A DNA stretch of 45,878 nucleotides from Coriobacteriia bacterium (GCA_016938135.1 JAFGVD010000009.1:1-45878); one strand, 5' to 3'; positions 8,399 to 18,550 are shown, counted from the stretch's first letter. A program made the numbers and translations. The notes: generated by a model not told the origin, from the letters alone.

Positions 8399-11047
8399 AT
8401 GAGTGAGATGGCAAAAGCGTACGATCCGAAGGCTGTCGAAGGTCCTATCTTTGATGCCTGGACTGCCGGTCGCTACTTCGAGCAGAAGGTCGTCGGTGAC
8501 GCGCCGCCGTTCACTATCGTCATCCCGCCTCCCAACGTGACCGGCTCGCTTCACATGGGTCATGCGCTCAACAACACGATCCAGGACGTCGTCATCAGGC
8601 GGCAGCGGATGACCGGGCGGCCCACGCGCTGGGTCGTCGGCACCGATCACGCGGGTATCGCCACTCAAAACAAGGTGGAGCAGAAGATCGCCGCCGAGGG
8701 GCTCTCTCGCTACGACGTCGGTCGCGAGCGCTTCATCGAGCTGTGTTGGGAGTGGCGTCAGCAGCACGGTTCCACGATCATCGGACAGCTCAAGGCCATG
8801 GGCTGCAGTTGTGACTACTCAGACGAGCACTTCACGATGGACCCCGTGTACCAGACCGCGGTCCGCAAGGTCTTCGTCGACTGGTACAACGCCGGTCTCA
8901 TCTATCGCGGCAAGCGCATCATCAACTGGTGTCCCCGTTGCGCTACGGCGCTCAGCGACATCGAGGTCGAGCACGAAGAGCTTGACAGTCATCTGTGGCA
9001 CATCCGCTATCCGCTCAAAGAAGCGGTTGCCGGAGTCGACCACGTGATCGTTGCGACCACTCGTCCCGAGACGATGCTCGGTGACACGTGCGTGGCGGTG
9101 CATCCGGATGACGAGCGTTACTCGGCGCTTGTAGGTGCCACTGTCGTCCTGCCTTTGCTTGGCCGAGAGATACCCATTGTGGCGGACAGCTATGTCGATC
9201 CCAGCTTCGGGACCGGCGCTGTCAAGGTCACGCCGGCGCACGATCCCAATGACTTCGAGATAGGCGAGCGTCACGACTGCGCCAAGATCAACGTCATGAA
9301 CGCGGACGCCACGATCTCAGCAGAGGGCGGCGTCTACGCCGGTCTGGATCGCTACGAGGCGCGCAAGAAGGTGATCGCGGACCTGGAGGCCCAGGGTCTG
9401 CTCGTAGGTACCGATGATCACGTCCACTCCGTGGGCCACTGCTACCGGTGTCACACCGTGATCGAGCCCTGGCTTTCCGACCAGTGGTTCGTCGACATGA
9501 AGCCTTTGGCCGAGCCGGCCATCGAGGCCGTGCGGGACGGACGTGTCGAGTTCCATCCCAGGCGGTGGGAGAACGTCTACTACCACTGGATGGAGAACAT
9601 CCGTGATTGGTGCGTGTCCCGGCAGCTGTGGTGGGGCCATCAGATTCCCGTGTTCTATTGTGATGCTTGCGGCGAGGCGCACGCGAGTGAGACCGATCTC
9701 ACCGTGTGCCCCGCGTGCGGGGGAGCCGTCCGGCAGGACCCGGACGTCCTGGACACGTGGTTCTCCTCGCAACTGTGGCCGTTCGCGACACTCGGCTGGC
9801 CCGAGAAGACGCCCGAGCTGGACTTCTTCTACCCGACAAACGTGCTGTCGACCGCGCGTGACATCCTGTTTCTGTGGGTTGCCCGTATGGTGATGAGCGG
9901 GATGTACTTCAACGACGGCGAGGTGCCGTTCACTGATGTCATCATCCACCCGACGGTGTTCAACGCCGAGGGTCGCCGCATGTCCAAGTCGCTTGGCACC
10001 GGCGTGGACCCGCTGGACCTCATGGAGCACTACGGCGCGGACGGTATGCGCTTCGGCCTGATGCTCCAGGTGACTGGCAACCAAGACATCAAGTTCGCCG
10101 AGGAGAAGCTCCTTTCCAGCCGCAACTTCGCCAACAAGATCTGGAACGCGAGCCGTTTTGTGATGATGCACGTCGCAGAGGACTATGTCCCCGGCGAGCC
10201 CAAGGCCGAGACGGTCGCGGATGCCTGGATCCTCTCGCGTCTTGCCGATCTTGCTGCCCACGTCGATGAAGGGCTCGATGGCTTCGAGTTCGGCGAGACC
10301 GCTCGCGCCCTCTACGATTTCTTCTGGAACGAGTTCTGCGACTGGTACATCGAGCTGGCCAAGCCCCGGCTCGCGCAAGGCGGAGAGCCCCGGCTGACCG
10401 TGCAGCGAAACCTGGTGTTCGTGCTGGACAAGGCGTTGCGCCTCTTGCACCCTATGATGCCTTTCGTGACCGAGGAGATCTGGGGGAACCTGCCCCTCTC
10501 GGAAGATGACCGCGCTGAGTCGCTCATGATCGCCGCATGGCCCACCGGCCTGGAGCGTTGGCGGGACGAGGACGCCGAGCGCTCCATCGTGCTCGTGCAG
10601 GAGTTCGTCACGGCGGTCCGTGCGATTCGTGCGCGCTACACGGTTCCGCCGCGCACCACCCTGGACGTCGTCGCCCGCATCCCCGCTGCTGAAGGCATGG
10701 TGCTTGAGAACCAGGCGGAGTACTTGCGTGCGCTGGCCGGTATCGCAGGTCTTGCCATGTCCCCTGACGCCGAGAAGCCCCGTCACGCTGCGACCGCGGT
10801 TGCCGCCGGGGGAGAGGTGTTCGTGTCTCTCGAGGGCATCGTCGACTTCGCGCTGGAGCGGCAGAGGGTCGCCAAAGAGCTGGAGAAGGCCCAGGGCGAT
10901 CTGAAAAAGGTGAACGGCAAGCTTGGCAACGAAGGCTTTCTGGCTAAGGCTGCTGCTGAGATCATCGACAAGGAGCGAGCCAAGGCCGCGGAGCTGCTCG
11001 ACACGGTTGAGACGCTCACGGTACAGCTTTCCGAGCTGACCGACTGA
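8399..11047 (+). CDS. valS: valyl-tRNA synthetase
   Basis: Class I synthetase that charges tRNA-Val and edits Thr-tRNA-Val. The 882-residue product has HMGH (residues 52-55), the CP1 editing domain with TTRPETMLGDTCVAVHPDD, MSKS (RRMSKSLGTG), an anticodon-binding domain and a C-terminal coiled coil rich in Glu, Lys and Leu. The frame extends to a GTG at 8375. ATG at 8399 is preferred because GAAGGGA (8381-8387) lies before it and the product then starts MSEMAKAYDP; ATG at 8408 is a further option. The stop is seven bases before folC, the pairing also common in Firmicutes. Confidence 0.96.
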   Translation: MSEMAKAYDPKAVEGPIFDAWTAGRYFEQKVVGDAPPFTIVIPPPNVTGSLHMGHALNNTIQDVVIRRQRMTGRPTRWVVGTDHAGIATQNKVEQKIAAEGLSRYDVGRERFIELCWEWRQQHGSTIIGQLKAMGCSCDYSDEHFTMDPVYQTAVRKVFVDWYNAGLIYRGKRIINWCPRCATALSDIEVEHEELDSHLWHIRYPLKEAVAGVDHVIVATTRPETMLGDTCVAVHPDDERYSALVGATVVLPLLGREIPIVADSYVDPSFGTGAVKVTPAHDPNDFEIGERHDCAKINVMNADATISAEGGVYAGLDRYEARKKVIADLEAQGLLVGTDDHVHSVGHCYRCHTVIEPWLSDQWFVDMKPLAEPAIEAVRDGRVEFHPRRWENVYYHWMENIRDWCVSRQLWWGHQIPVFYCDACGEAHASETDLTVCPACGGAVRQDPDVLDTWFSSQLWPFATLGWPEKTPELDFFYPTNVLSTARDILFLWVARMVMSGMYFNDGEVPFTDVIIHPTVFNAEGRRMSKSLGTGVDPLDLMEHYGADGMRFGLMLQVTGNQDIKFAEEKLLSSRNFANKIWNASRFVMMHVAEDYVPGEPKAETVADAWILSRLADLAAHVDEGLDGFEFGETARALYDFFWNEFCDWYIELAKPRLAQGGEPRLTVQRNLVFVLDKALRLLHPMMPFVTEEIWGNLPLSEDDRAESLMIAAWPTGLERWRDEDAERSIVLVQEFVTAVRAIRARYTVPPRTTLDVVARIPAAEGMVLENQAEYLRALAGIAGLAMSPDAEKPRHAATAVAAGGEVFVSLEGIVDFALERQRVAKELEKAQGDLKKVNGKLGNEGFLAKAAAEIIDKERAKAAELLDTVETLTVQLSELTD

Positions 11048-11054
11048 CCCCGCC

Positions 11055-12410
11055 ATGACTTCGGACCGGGCAATGACCTTCGACGAGGCTCTCGAGTTGC
11101 TGGAGGGCGCGCTGAGCTTCGGCATCCATCCGTCGCTCGATGGCATACGTGCGTTGACGGCGTTGCTGGGCATACCACAGGACTCGTTCTCCTCCATGCA
11201 GGTGACCGGCACCAACGGCAAGACGTCGGTCACGCGTATCGCTGCAGCGCTCCTCTCGGCGCACGGCCATCGCACGGGTGTCTACACCAGCCCGCATCTG
11301 GTCAGCTACTCCGAGCGGATGGTGATCGACGGCGAGCAGGCCTCAGAGGAGGAGTTTTCTGCGGCGCTTGGCGCGGTGGCCGGGGTCGTGGAGGCCGATT
11401 CGGTCCGTCAGGCCCAGACGCTGGGCCTGGATGCGACCTCGCTCGATCTCGCCTATACCGAGTTCGAGCTGCTGACGGCCGCCGCCCTGTGGCTGTTCCG
11501 TGAGCGGTCGTGTGACTGGGCGTGTCTGGAGATAGGGATGGGCGGCAGGTGGGATGCCACCAGTGTCGTCATGCCGAAGGTGTCTGTGGTGACTGGCGTG
11601 GGGCTGGACCATACCGAACGCCTCGGTACGACCCGCGCCCAGATCGCTGCTGACAAGGCGCACATCATCAAGCCCGGATCGGTGGCGGTGTTCGGCCCGG
11701 GATGCGAGGGCGTAGAAGACGTGCTTCTCGCCCGTGCGGTCGAGACAGGCAGCGCCGTGGTGCGGGTGGGACTCGCGGATGAGGACGTCGCCTGGCGTGT
11801 CACCGCTGCGCCGCAGCAGCCCGGAGACCGGACGTGGATGGACGTCTACGGTGTGTACGCCACCTACGATGAGCTTGCAGCCACTGCGCCTTCCTACCAA
11901 GCGCCCAATATCGCCACGGCTATTGCTGCTGCCGAGTGCGCCCTGGGTCGTGCGCTCGAAGCCGACACCGTGAGGGCCACGCTGCTTTCTCTGCCGTTTC
12001 CCGGACGCTTCGAGCTGCTGTGCTCCGAGCCGCCCGTCATCATCGACGGCGCACACAACCCCCAGGCCGCCGCGGTCCTCGCCTCGGCCATCCGGGAAGC
12101 GTTCGGAGAGCGGGGTCCGGTCATCGTGCTGGGTATCCTGCGTGACAAAGACGCCGCTGGCATCATCGAGGCGCTTGCGCCCGTTGCGCGCTCATTCGTC
12201 TGCACTCAAAGCTCCTCGCCCAGGTCTTTGGAGCCCGAAGAGCTTGCGCGGATCGTGGAGGCGATCGTTGGAGTTCGCCCTCCGGTCTACGCTGATCTCT
12301 CCATGGCGCTTCGCTATGCCGAGCAGATCGCAAGCGATGATTCCACGGGTGTCGTGGTGACAGGAAGCCTCTATACCGCTGGTGAGGTGCGCTCGCCCGG
12401 GGTGGGATGA
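11055..12410 (+). CDS. folC: dihydrofolate synthase / folylpolyglutamate synthase
   Basis: Mur-ligase-type enzyme that adds glutamate to dihydropteroate and extends the polyglutamate tail of folates. The 451-residue product shows the ATP-binding VTGTNGKTS near residues 50-58, SYSERM, the CLEIGMGGRWDATSVV block, GLDHTERLG and, in the C-terminal domain, PGRFELL and IDGAHNPQAA. Whether both activities are present cannot be told from sequence. It follows valS after seven bases and is probably co-transcribed with it. Confidence 0.94.
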   Translation: MTSDRAMTFDEALELLEGALSFGIHPSLDGIRALTALLGIPQDSFSSMQVTGTNGKTSVTRIAAALLSAHGHRTGVYTSPHLVSYSERMVIDGEQASEEEFSAALGAVAGVVEADSVRQAQTLGLDATSLDLAYTEFELLTAAALWLFRERSCDWACLEIGMGGRWDATSVVMPKVSVVTGVGLDHTERLGTTRAQIAADKAHIIKPGSVAVFGPGCEGVEDVLLARAVETGSAVVRVGLADEDVAWRVTAAPQQPGDRTWMDVYGVYATYDELAATAPSYQAPNIATAIAAAECALGRALEADTVRATLLSLPFPGRFELLCSEPPVIIDGAHNPQAAAVLASAIREAFGERGPVIVLGILRDKDAAGIIEALAPVARSFVCTQSSSPRSLEPEELARIVEAIVGVRPPVYADLSMALRYAEQIASDDSTGVVVTGSLYTAGEVRSPGVG

Positions 12411-12432
12411 CCCGACGTTTGGACGGGTGTTC

Positions 12433-12441
12433 TGCTATCAT
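12433..12441 (+). promoter_or_regulatory. extended -10 promoter before the zinc-ribbon gene
   Basis: TG-C-TATCAT, an extended -10 (TGnTATCAT) 66 bases before the proposed start, with no convincing -35. Confidence 0.45.
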
Positions 12442-12507
12442 CCCGTTAGTCGTTTCTCGAGCGGATCTGTCGCTCTTGACGAGCCATTCATGCCGGAAGG
12501 GGACAGT

Positions 12508-12951
12508 ATGAGCGATGTGTTGGGTGAGCTGTTCGGTCCGATTCTGTCGAATCCGGCCGTTACCCTTGCGCGTCAATTGTGCGTGCTGTTCTTCGTGGTA
12601 TTCACCTTCGCCCTGATCTTCTGGACTTGGCGCGACGCACAGCGTCGCGGTGCGATGGCCTGGTTCTGGGCGTTGGTCGTGCTGTTGTTCAACCTGGCGG
12701 GATGGGCCATCTACATGGTCGTGCGTCCGCCTGAGCTTGCCGAGGATGCTCGCGAGCGTGAGCTTGAGATCAGGGCACGAGAGGCGGAGTTGCGCAGGAA
12801 TCCCGTCTGCCCGGCATGCTTCACGCCGGTGGACCCCGAGTATCTGATCTGCCCCTCGTGCATGAAGCAGCTTAAGAAGCCCTGCACAAGTTGTCAGAAG
12901 CCTCTCAAGCTTGATTGGGGAGTCTGTCCGTACTGCAGGACCAAGCAGTAG
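12508..12951 (+). CDS. small membrane protein with C-terminal double zinc ribbon
   Basis: A 147-residue protein of unknown role. Two hydrophobic segments (about residues 17-38 and 50-71) flank a short WRDAQRRGAMAW loop. A charged helix (about 76-97) follows, then two CxxC pairs in CPAC...CPSC and two more in CTSC...CPYC, giving two zinc ribbons on the inside or outside of the membrane. The start at 12508 follows GGAAGGGG (12494-12502). ATG at 12490 would add six residues and the open frame extends further up into folC. The reading GAMAWFWALVVLLFNLAGWAIY resembles phospholipase-D-nuclease-type two-helix membrane anchors. It has its own likely promoter and a terminator directly after it. Confidence 0.75.
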   Translation: MSDVLGELFGPILSNPAVTLARQLCVLFFVVFTFALIFWTWRDAQRRGAMAWFWALVVLLFNLAGWAIYMVVRPPELAEDARERELEIRAREAELRRNPVCPACFTPVDPEYLICPSCMKQLKKPCTSCQKPLKLDWGVCPYCRTKQ

Positions 12952-12960
12952 AAAAACGGC

Positions 12961-12986
12961 AGGCCCGCCGTGTGGCGGGCCTTACC
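12961..12986 (+). terminator. hairpin between the zinc-ribbon gene and thrS
   Basis: A perfect nine-pair stem AGGCCCGCC-GTGT-GGCGGGCCT followed by TACCTTCT, a poor T tract. It ends 23 bases before the thrS ATG, leaving no room for a promoter after it. It could be a leaky terminator or part of thrS control. Confidence 0.65.
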
Positions 12987-13005
12987 TTCTGCAAGGAGAG
13001 ATACC

Positions 13006-14922
13006 ATGCCCGACATCTCAGTCAAGCTCCCGGACGGCAGCGAGAGGGCGGTGCCTGAAGGCGCCACCGTGTACGATGTCGCCGCTGCCATCGGGCCCCG
13101 TCTGGCTCAAGCGGCGATCGCTGGCGCCGTCAACGGCAAGCTGGTCGACGTGCGCACGGTCGTCTCGGACGGTGATGAGCTACGGATCATCACCGAGCGT
13201 GACCCCGAGGCGCTCCACATACTGCGTCACTCGGCTGCGCACATAATGGCCGAGGCGGTCAAAGACCTCTTCCCGCTCGCCAGGTTCGGCATCGGTCCGT
13301 CCATCGAGGACGGCTTCTACTACGACTTCGATGTGGATCGTCCGTTCACGCCTGACGACCTGGTTGCCATCGAGGAGCGCATGCTCCAGATCGTGGCCGA
13401 GGAGAAGCGCTTCGACCGGGGCGTGCTGGACAAGCTCGAGGCGTGGGATGCCTTTGACGGTCAGCCCTACAAGCGCGAGCTCATCGAAGAGCTTCCCGAG
13501 GGCGAGATCATCTCGACCTACAACCAGGGCGCCTTCACCGACCTGTGTCGCGGCCCGCATATCCCGCACACCGGCTATCTCAAGGCATTCAAGCTCATGA
13601 AGATCGCAGGGGCGTACTGGCGCGGCGACTCCCAGCGCACGATGTTGCAGCGTATCTACGGCACCGCATGGTTCTCGCAAAAGGACCTCGACGCTTATCT
13701 TGAGCGCATCGAAGAGGCTGAGCGTCGCGACCACCGCAAGCTCGGAAAAGAGCTGGACTTGTTCAGTTTCCACGAGGAAGCGGGCGCCGGCTTGCCGCTC
13801 TACCACCCCAAGGGCGCGCGAGTGCTGCGCCTGCTGCAGGAGTGGTTGCGCGCCGAGCTGTACCGTCGCGGTTATGTAGAGGCGATCACCCCGCACATGT
13901 ACAAGGCCGATGTCTGGAAGATCTCCGGTCACTACGAGAACTACCGCGAGAACATGTACTTCTTCGAGATCGATGAAGGCGAAGGCAAGGTCAACGAGTA
14001 CGGCATCAAGCCGATGAACTGCCCGGGTCACCTCATGATCTACGGCAATGACGTGCGCAGCTATCGTGACCTGCCTATCCGTATGTTCGAGTTCGGCACC
14101 GTGTATCGGCATGAGATGTCAGGTGTGGTGCACGGCTTGATGCGTGCGCGCGGATTCACGCAGGACGATGCGCACATCTTCTGTACCGCCGAGCAGGTGC
14201 ACGACGAGGTCGTCGCCATGCTCGATCTGGTGCACTATGTGATGCACGACGTCTTCGGCTTCGAGTACAGCGCGGAGATCTCAACGCGTCCGGAGAAGTC
14301 CATCGGCGATGAGAGGTTCTGGGACGTCGCCACCAAGTCCCTCATGGGGGCGTGTGAGGCCCGTGGGCTGGAGTACGAGATCAACGAGGGTGATGGGGCG
14401 TTCTATGGTCCCAAGATCGATATCAAGCTCCGTGACGCCATCGGGCGCACATGGCAGTGCTCCACGATCCAGGTGGACTTCAATCTGCCTCAGCGTTTCG
14501 GGCTGACATACCGCACCGCCGAGAACTCCGAGGCGCAGCCCTACATGCTGCACCGCACCATCCTCGGCAGTATGGAGCGCTTCTTCGGCATCCTCATCGA
14601 GCATTACGCCGGAGCTTTCCCCACGTGGCTTGCACCTGTGCAGGCGGTCATCATCCCCATTGCGGACAGGCATCTCGATCACGTTGCTTCTGTGAGGCGG
14701 CGTCTTGAGGCGCAAGGCATCCGCGTCGAGGTGTACGCTGAGCAAGAACCGATGCGCGTGAAGATAGCCAAGGCACAGCAGCAGAAGGTCCCCTATATGC
14801 TGGTAATCGGCGACAAAGAGATAGAGGCCGATGCTGTAGGAGTGCGCGAGCGTACCGAGGGCGATATCGGCGCTATGAGTGTTGAGGATTTCATCGCGAA
14901 GGTGAACGCGGAGAGTCTGTAA
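13006..14922 (+). CDS. thrS: threonyl-tRNA synthetase
   Basis: Class II synthetase that charges tRNA-Thr. The 638-residue product has an N-terminal TGS domain (about 1-62), the editing domain with HSAAHIMAEA (a HxxxH zinc site), and the catalytic core with MNCPGHL, RMFEFGTVYRHE and DDAHIF. The final motif 3 region is QPYMLHRTILGSMERFFGILIEHY, followed by the anticodon-binding domain. The ATG at 13006 follows AAGGAGAG (12992-12999). The upstream extension in frame passes through the terminator hairpin and is rejected. No T-box precedes it. Confidence 0.97.
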   Translation: MPDISVKLPDGSERAVPEGATVYDVAAAIGPRLAQAAIAGAVNGKLVDVRTVVSDGDELRIITERDPEALHILRHSAAHIMAEAVKDLFPLARFGIGPSIEDGFYYDFDVDRPFTPDDLVAIEERMLQIVAEEKRFDRGVLDKLEAWDAFDGQPYKRELIEELPEGEIISTYNQGAFTDLCRGPHIPHTGYLKAFKLMKIAGAYWRGDSQRTMLQRIYGTAWFSQKDLDAYLERIEEAERRDHRKLGKELDLFSFHEEAGAGLPLYHPKGARVLRLLQEWLRAELYRRGYVEAITPHMYKADVWKISGHYENYRENMYFFEIDEGEGKVNEYGIKPMNCPGHLMIYGNDVRSYRDLPIRMFEFGTVYRHEMSGVVHGLMRARGFTQDDAHIFCTAEQVHDEVVAMLDLVHYVMHDVFGFEYSAEISTRPEKSIGDERFWDVATKSLMGACEARGLEYEINEGDGAFYGPKIDIKLRDAIGRTWQCSTIQVDFNLPQRFGLTYRTAENSEAQPYMLHRTILGSMERFFGILIEHYAGAFPTWLAPVQAVIIPIADRHLDHVASVRRRLEAQGIRVEVYAEQEPMRVKIAKAQQQKVPYMLVIGDKEIEADAVGVRERTEGDIGAMSVEDFIAKVNAESL

Positions 14923-14948
14923 GCGCCTAGGACGACGCGAGGTGGCCG

Positions 14949-17081
14949 ATGGCCTGGCTGATCCCTTCGTTTCTTGCGTCTCTTGCCGGCAGCGCTTTGC
15001 TGTCGGTGGTCTTCTGGTATCTGTTCATCGAAGAGCGCGAGTCCTGGATCAGGCTTTGGGCACTGGCATGGACGCTATATACCGCCCGATTCGCAATCGA
15101 GACGATAAACTCGGCGTTTCTGCCCCAGTCGGTGTGGCTGCCGGTTCTGGCCACCGTCCTGGTGTTGGGAACGAGCGGACTGCTGCTGGAAGGCGCCTAT
15201 CACCTTTCGGGCGTTAGCGGGGCCCGCTGGCATCACTGGCTGGGAACCACTATCGCTCTTTGGGTGATAGTGACAACCGCGCTCGGCCTGCCCTATGTCG
15301 TCATAACCGGTCCCGCATGGCTGTATCGTGGGACCGCGAGCCTCCTCTCGGGTCTCATCTGGTATCGCAACACCGGTGACTGGGGTTTGTGGGGTCGCAT
15401 CACCGGTGTCACATTCATACTCTGGGGCCTGCATCACTTCGATTACCCCGTTTTGCGTGGGGTGGAGTGGTTCGCGCCGATCGGTTTCTTGCTGGGGGCG
15501 CTGTTCGAGTATGTGATCGCCCTTGGTGCGCTGATCGCTCACTTCGAGCAGACGCGTGCAAGACTTGCGGTCAGCGAGGCCCGGTACTCGGCCATCTTCG
15601 AGGGCAGTAGTTCCGTGATGCTGCTCATCGATCCATCGTCCGGCGAGATCATGGATGTCAACTCGGCTGCGGTCGAGTTCTACGGATGGTCTCGCGAGCA
15701 GATGTGCTGCATGCGCATCGATCAGGTGAACACCCTTACGGCGGACGAGGTTCGAGCCGAGATGACGCGGGCTTCTGCGCGGGACCGCAATCATTTCCTG
15801 TTCCGCCATCGCCGCGCTGATGGCTCTGTGGTCGACATCGAGTCCTATGCCGGTCCGATCGTCATCGATGGGCGTCAGCTCCTCTACTCCATCGTGCATG
15901 ACATCTCAAAGCGTGTTGAGGCCGAGGCTGCGCTTCAAGAGAGCGAGAGGCGCTACGGAAGGTTGTTTCACGGCAGTCGTTCCGCGATGCTGCTGGTCGA
16001 TCCAGCAGGTGCGCGTATCGTTGATGCGAACACTGCGGCGGAGGAGCTGTACGGGTATCCCGTAGATCAACTGAAGACCATGGGCATCGCGGACCTTGCA
16101 GTGGACACCCAAGACGAGATTGACCGCGTTGTCGCCACCACGATCGAGGATCGCGGGCATATACGGGTATTCCGACACGTGCGTCGTGACGGCACAGAGT
16201 TCGACGTGGAGATTGCGGCTACGCCTATCGTCTTTGCTGGAAAGACCCTGCTCTACACGATCATCAACGACATCACTGAACGCCTTGCGACGGAGCAGGC
16301 GCTCCACCGGCACCGCGGTCACCTTGAAGAGCTGGTCGATGAGCGGACACATGAGTTGACCGACGCGAACAAACAGCTTGAGATAGCGACGCGGGCAAAA
16401 GACGAGTTCATGACAGGCATGAGTCACGAGTTGCGGACTCCTCTGAATTCGGTCATCGGTTTCTCGGATTTGCTCTTGCGGGAGCTGCCCGGTCCGCTGA
16501 ATGAAGAGCAGAAACGTCAGGTGGATATAATCGGACGTTCCGGTCGTCATCTGCTTTCTATCGTTAACGATATACTCGATCTCGCGCGAATCGAGGCGGG
16601 AACCATCGTGGTCAACCGTGAGGTCGTGGATGTCTCGAGTCTCGCTGCGCGACTGATGGACGGCGTGCGTCCGCTGGCGGCGCGCGAAGGGGTGGCACTG
16701 AGGCTTGAGGTGGCCGAGGGGCTGGAGTTGTGGACTGACGAGAGGATGCTGGAGCAGATCTTGTGGAACCTCGTCGGGAATGCGATCAAGTTCACACCGG
16801 GGGGAACGGTGAGCCTGAGTGTCTCCTGTGAGGACGATCGTACGCGTTTCACGGTGTGTGACAACGGTCATGGAATGTCTACCGAGCAGCTCGAGCAGGC
16901 GTTCGACAAGTTTACCCGGTTTGCTGTTCCGGGTGCCGATGAAGGCGGTACGGGTCTCGGTTTGAGTATCAGTACCAGGCTCGCGGAGTACCTCGGCGGC
17001 ACGCTGAGCGCCCAAAGCCAGCTTGGTGAAGGTTCGTGCTTCATGCTTGAACTGCCGTTCTTGTGCGATGAGACAGAATGA
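14949..17081 (+). CDS. membrane sensor histidine kinase with two PAS domains (orphan)
   Basis: A 710-residue hybrid of an N-terminal membrane sensor and a soluble kinase. About seven hydrophobic segments (residues 5-200) form a 7TM-type input domain. PAS domains follow at about 205-325 and 333-450, both with the VNSAA/ANTAA and HDIS/NDIT hallmarks, then a coiled linker. The HisKA motif MSHELRTPLNS carries His493. The ATPase domain has NLVGNAIKFTPGG, DNGHGM and GTGLGLSIS. No response regulator is adjacent, so partner and signal are unknown. Cysteines 253-254 (QMCCM) in the first PAS are notable. It sits between thrS and infC, 26 bases after thrS. Confidence 0.9.
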   Translation: MAWLIPSFLASLAGSALLSVVFWYLFIEERESWIRLWALAWTLYTARFAIETINSAFLPQSVWLPVLATVLVLGTSGLLLEGAYHLSGVSGARWHHWLGTTIALWVIVTTALGLPYVVITGPAWLYRGTASLLSGLIWYRNTGDWGLWGRITGVTFILWGLHHFDYPVLRGVEWFAPIGFLLGALFEYVIALGALIAHFEQTRARLAVSEARYSAIFEGSSSVMLLIDPSSGEIMDVNSAAVEFYGWSREQMCCMRIDQVNTLTADEVRAEMTRASARDRNHFLFRHRRADGSVVDIESYAGPIVIDGRQLLYSIVHDISKRVEAEAALQESERRYGRLFHGSRSAMLLVDPAGARIVDANTAAEELYGYPVDQLKTMGIADLAVDTQDEIDRVVATTIEDRGHIRVFRHVRRDGTEFDVEIAATPIVFAGKTLLYTIINDITERLATEQALHRHRGHLEELVDERTHELTDANKQLEIATRAKDEFMTGMSHELRTPLNSVIGFSDLLLRELPGPLNEEQKRQVDIIGRSGRHLLSIVNDILDLARIEAGTIVVNREVVDVSSLAARLMDGVRPLAAREGVALRLEVAEGLELWTDERMLEQILWNLVGNAIKFTPGGTVSLSVSCEDDRTRFTVCDNGHGMSTEQLEQAFDKFTRFAVPGADEGGTGLGLSISTRLAEYLGGTLSAQSQLGEGSCFMLELPFLCDETE

Positions 17082-17086
17082 TGTAG

Positions 17087-17115
17087 TGGACAAGCCGGGT
17101 AGGCGCGGGTATACT
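17087..17115 (+). promoter_or_regulatory. promoter of infC-rpmI-rplT
   Basis: TGGACA (17087-17092), 17-base spacer, TATACT (17110-17115), a near-consensus promoter just after the kinase stop. It implies a leader of about 210 bases before infC. Confidence 0.7.
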
Positions 17116-17121
17116 CGCGAG

Positions 17122-17290
17122 GCTACAACCGCATAGAGAACAAGTGGGACCCGGGCCGGGCAGGGCCACTGTGGCCCCCACCTTACGGCGCAAGAGGCAG
17201 CTGTCTGGTCATCTGAGAAACGGACTCCTAGCGAGTCTGCTCTTATGACGTACCCGACGGCACCAAGCCGGCGGGTTCTTTTCTTTGGAA
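17122..17290 (+). promoter_or_regulatory. infC leader with intrinsic attenuator
   Basis: The untranslated leader contains a hairpin GGGCCACTGTGGCCC, a second GACTC/GAGTC hairpin near 17222-17239, and a terminator-like stem: ACCCGACGGC (17252-17261) pairs with GCCGGCGGGT (17267-17276) with one mismatch. The last is followed by the T-rich TTCTTTTCTTT. The layout resembles ribosomal-protein autoregulation of infC-rpmI-rplT by L20 in Bacillus. Homology to that leader is not shown here. Confidence 0.65.
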
Positions 17291-17331
17291 GAGCGGTCAA
17301 TGCGACCGCCGATAGTGGAGGTGAGCTGCCC

Positions 17332-17913
<582 letters not shown>

Positions 17914-17941
17914 GACACGCTGCACGAAGAAGGAGCAACAC

Positions 17942-18139
17942 ATGCCGAAGATGAAGACGCACAAGGGAACCGCCAAGCGGTTCAAGCTCACGGGGACCGG
18001 CAAGATCAAGCGCGCCAACGCGTTCAAGAGCCACATCCTCGAGAAGAAGAGCCCGAAGCGCAAGCGTGGCTTCGCTGCGGACTCTCTCGTCCACAAGTCC
18101 GACGAAAACGTGATCAAGAAGAATCTGGGCATCGGTTAG
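17942..18139 (+). CDS. rpmI: 50S ribosomal protein L35
   Basis: A 65-residue basic protein of the large subunit. The N-terminus [15 protein letters not shown] and the [13 protein letters not shown] segment are typical. A strong AAGGAG precedes the ATG. Conserved position between infC and rplT. Confidence 0.98.
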   Translation: MPKMKTHKGTAKRFKLTGTGKIKRANAFKSHILEKKSPKRKRGFAADSLVHKSDENVIKKNLGIG

Positions 18140-18172
18140 TCCGAGCCTGTCAGTCTCGAGGAGTGATCGAAG

Positions 18173-18532
18173 ATGCCTAGAGTTAAGCGTGGAGTCACTG
18201 CGAGGAAGAAGCGTCGTACTGTTCTTGCGCAGGCCAAGGGTTACTACGGCGCCAAGAGCCGTAGCTATCGCGCCGCAAAAGAGCAGGTACAGCACTCGAT
18301 GCAGTATGCGTACCGTGACCGTCGCAACAAGAAGCGCGAGATACGTCGTCTCTGGATCGCCCGCATCAATGCGGCTGCTCGTTTGAACGGGATGTCGTAT
18401 TCGACGTTCATGAACGCACTGAAGAAGGCCGAGATCGGGCTGGATCGAAAGATCCTCTCGGATATGGCCGTCAACGACCCGGCTGGCTTTGCCGCCCTGG
18501 TCGAACAGGTCAAGGACAAGGCCATCGCGTAG
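18173..18532 (+). CDS. rplT: 50S ribosomal protein L20
   Basis: A 119-residue rRNA-binding protein needed early in 50S assembly. The N-terminal [15 protein letters not shown] and the [23 protein letters not shown] block are diagnostic. In Bacillus, L20 represses its own operon through the infC leader; the attenuator here makes the same loop possible. Ribosome binding site CGAGGAG. A strong terminator follows. Confidence 0.98.
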   Translation: MPRVKRGVTARKKRRTVLAQAKGYYGAKSRSYRAAKEQVQHSMQYAYRDRRNKKREIRRLWIARINAAARLNGMSYSTFMNALKKAEIGLDRKILSDMAVNDPAGFAALVEQVKDKAIA

Positions 18533-18550
18533 CGTCTGGTCTGCTGTATC

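Noticed and set aside
9317-11275. Minus-strand ORF of 652 codons opposite valS and folC
   Set aside because: Spans two unrelated plus-strand genes and has no family similarity; a shadow frame.
12986-13005. A T-box or amino-acid riboswitch before thrS, and similarly before valS and tyrS
   Set aside because: No AGGTGGTACCGCG-like motif, specifier loop or long leader is present at these genes; only pheS has one.
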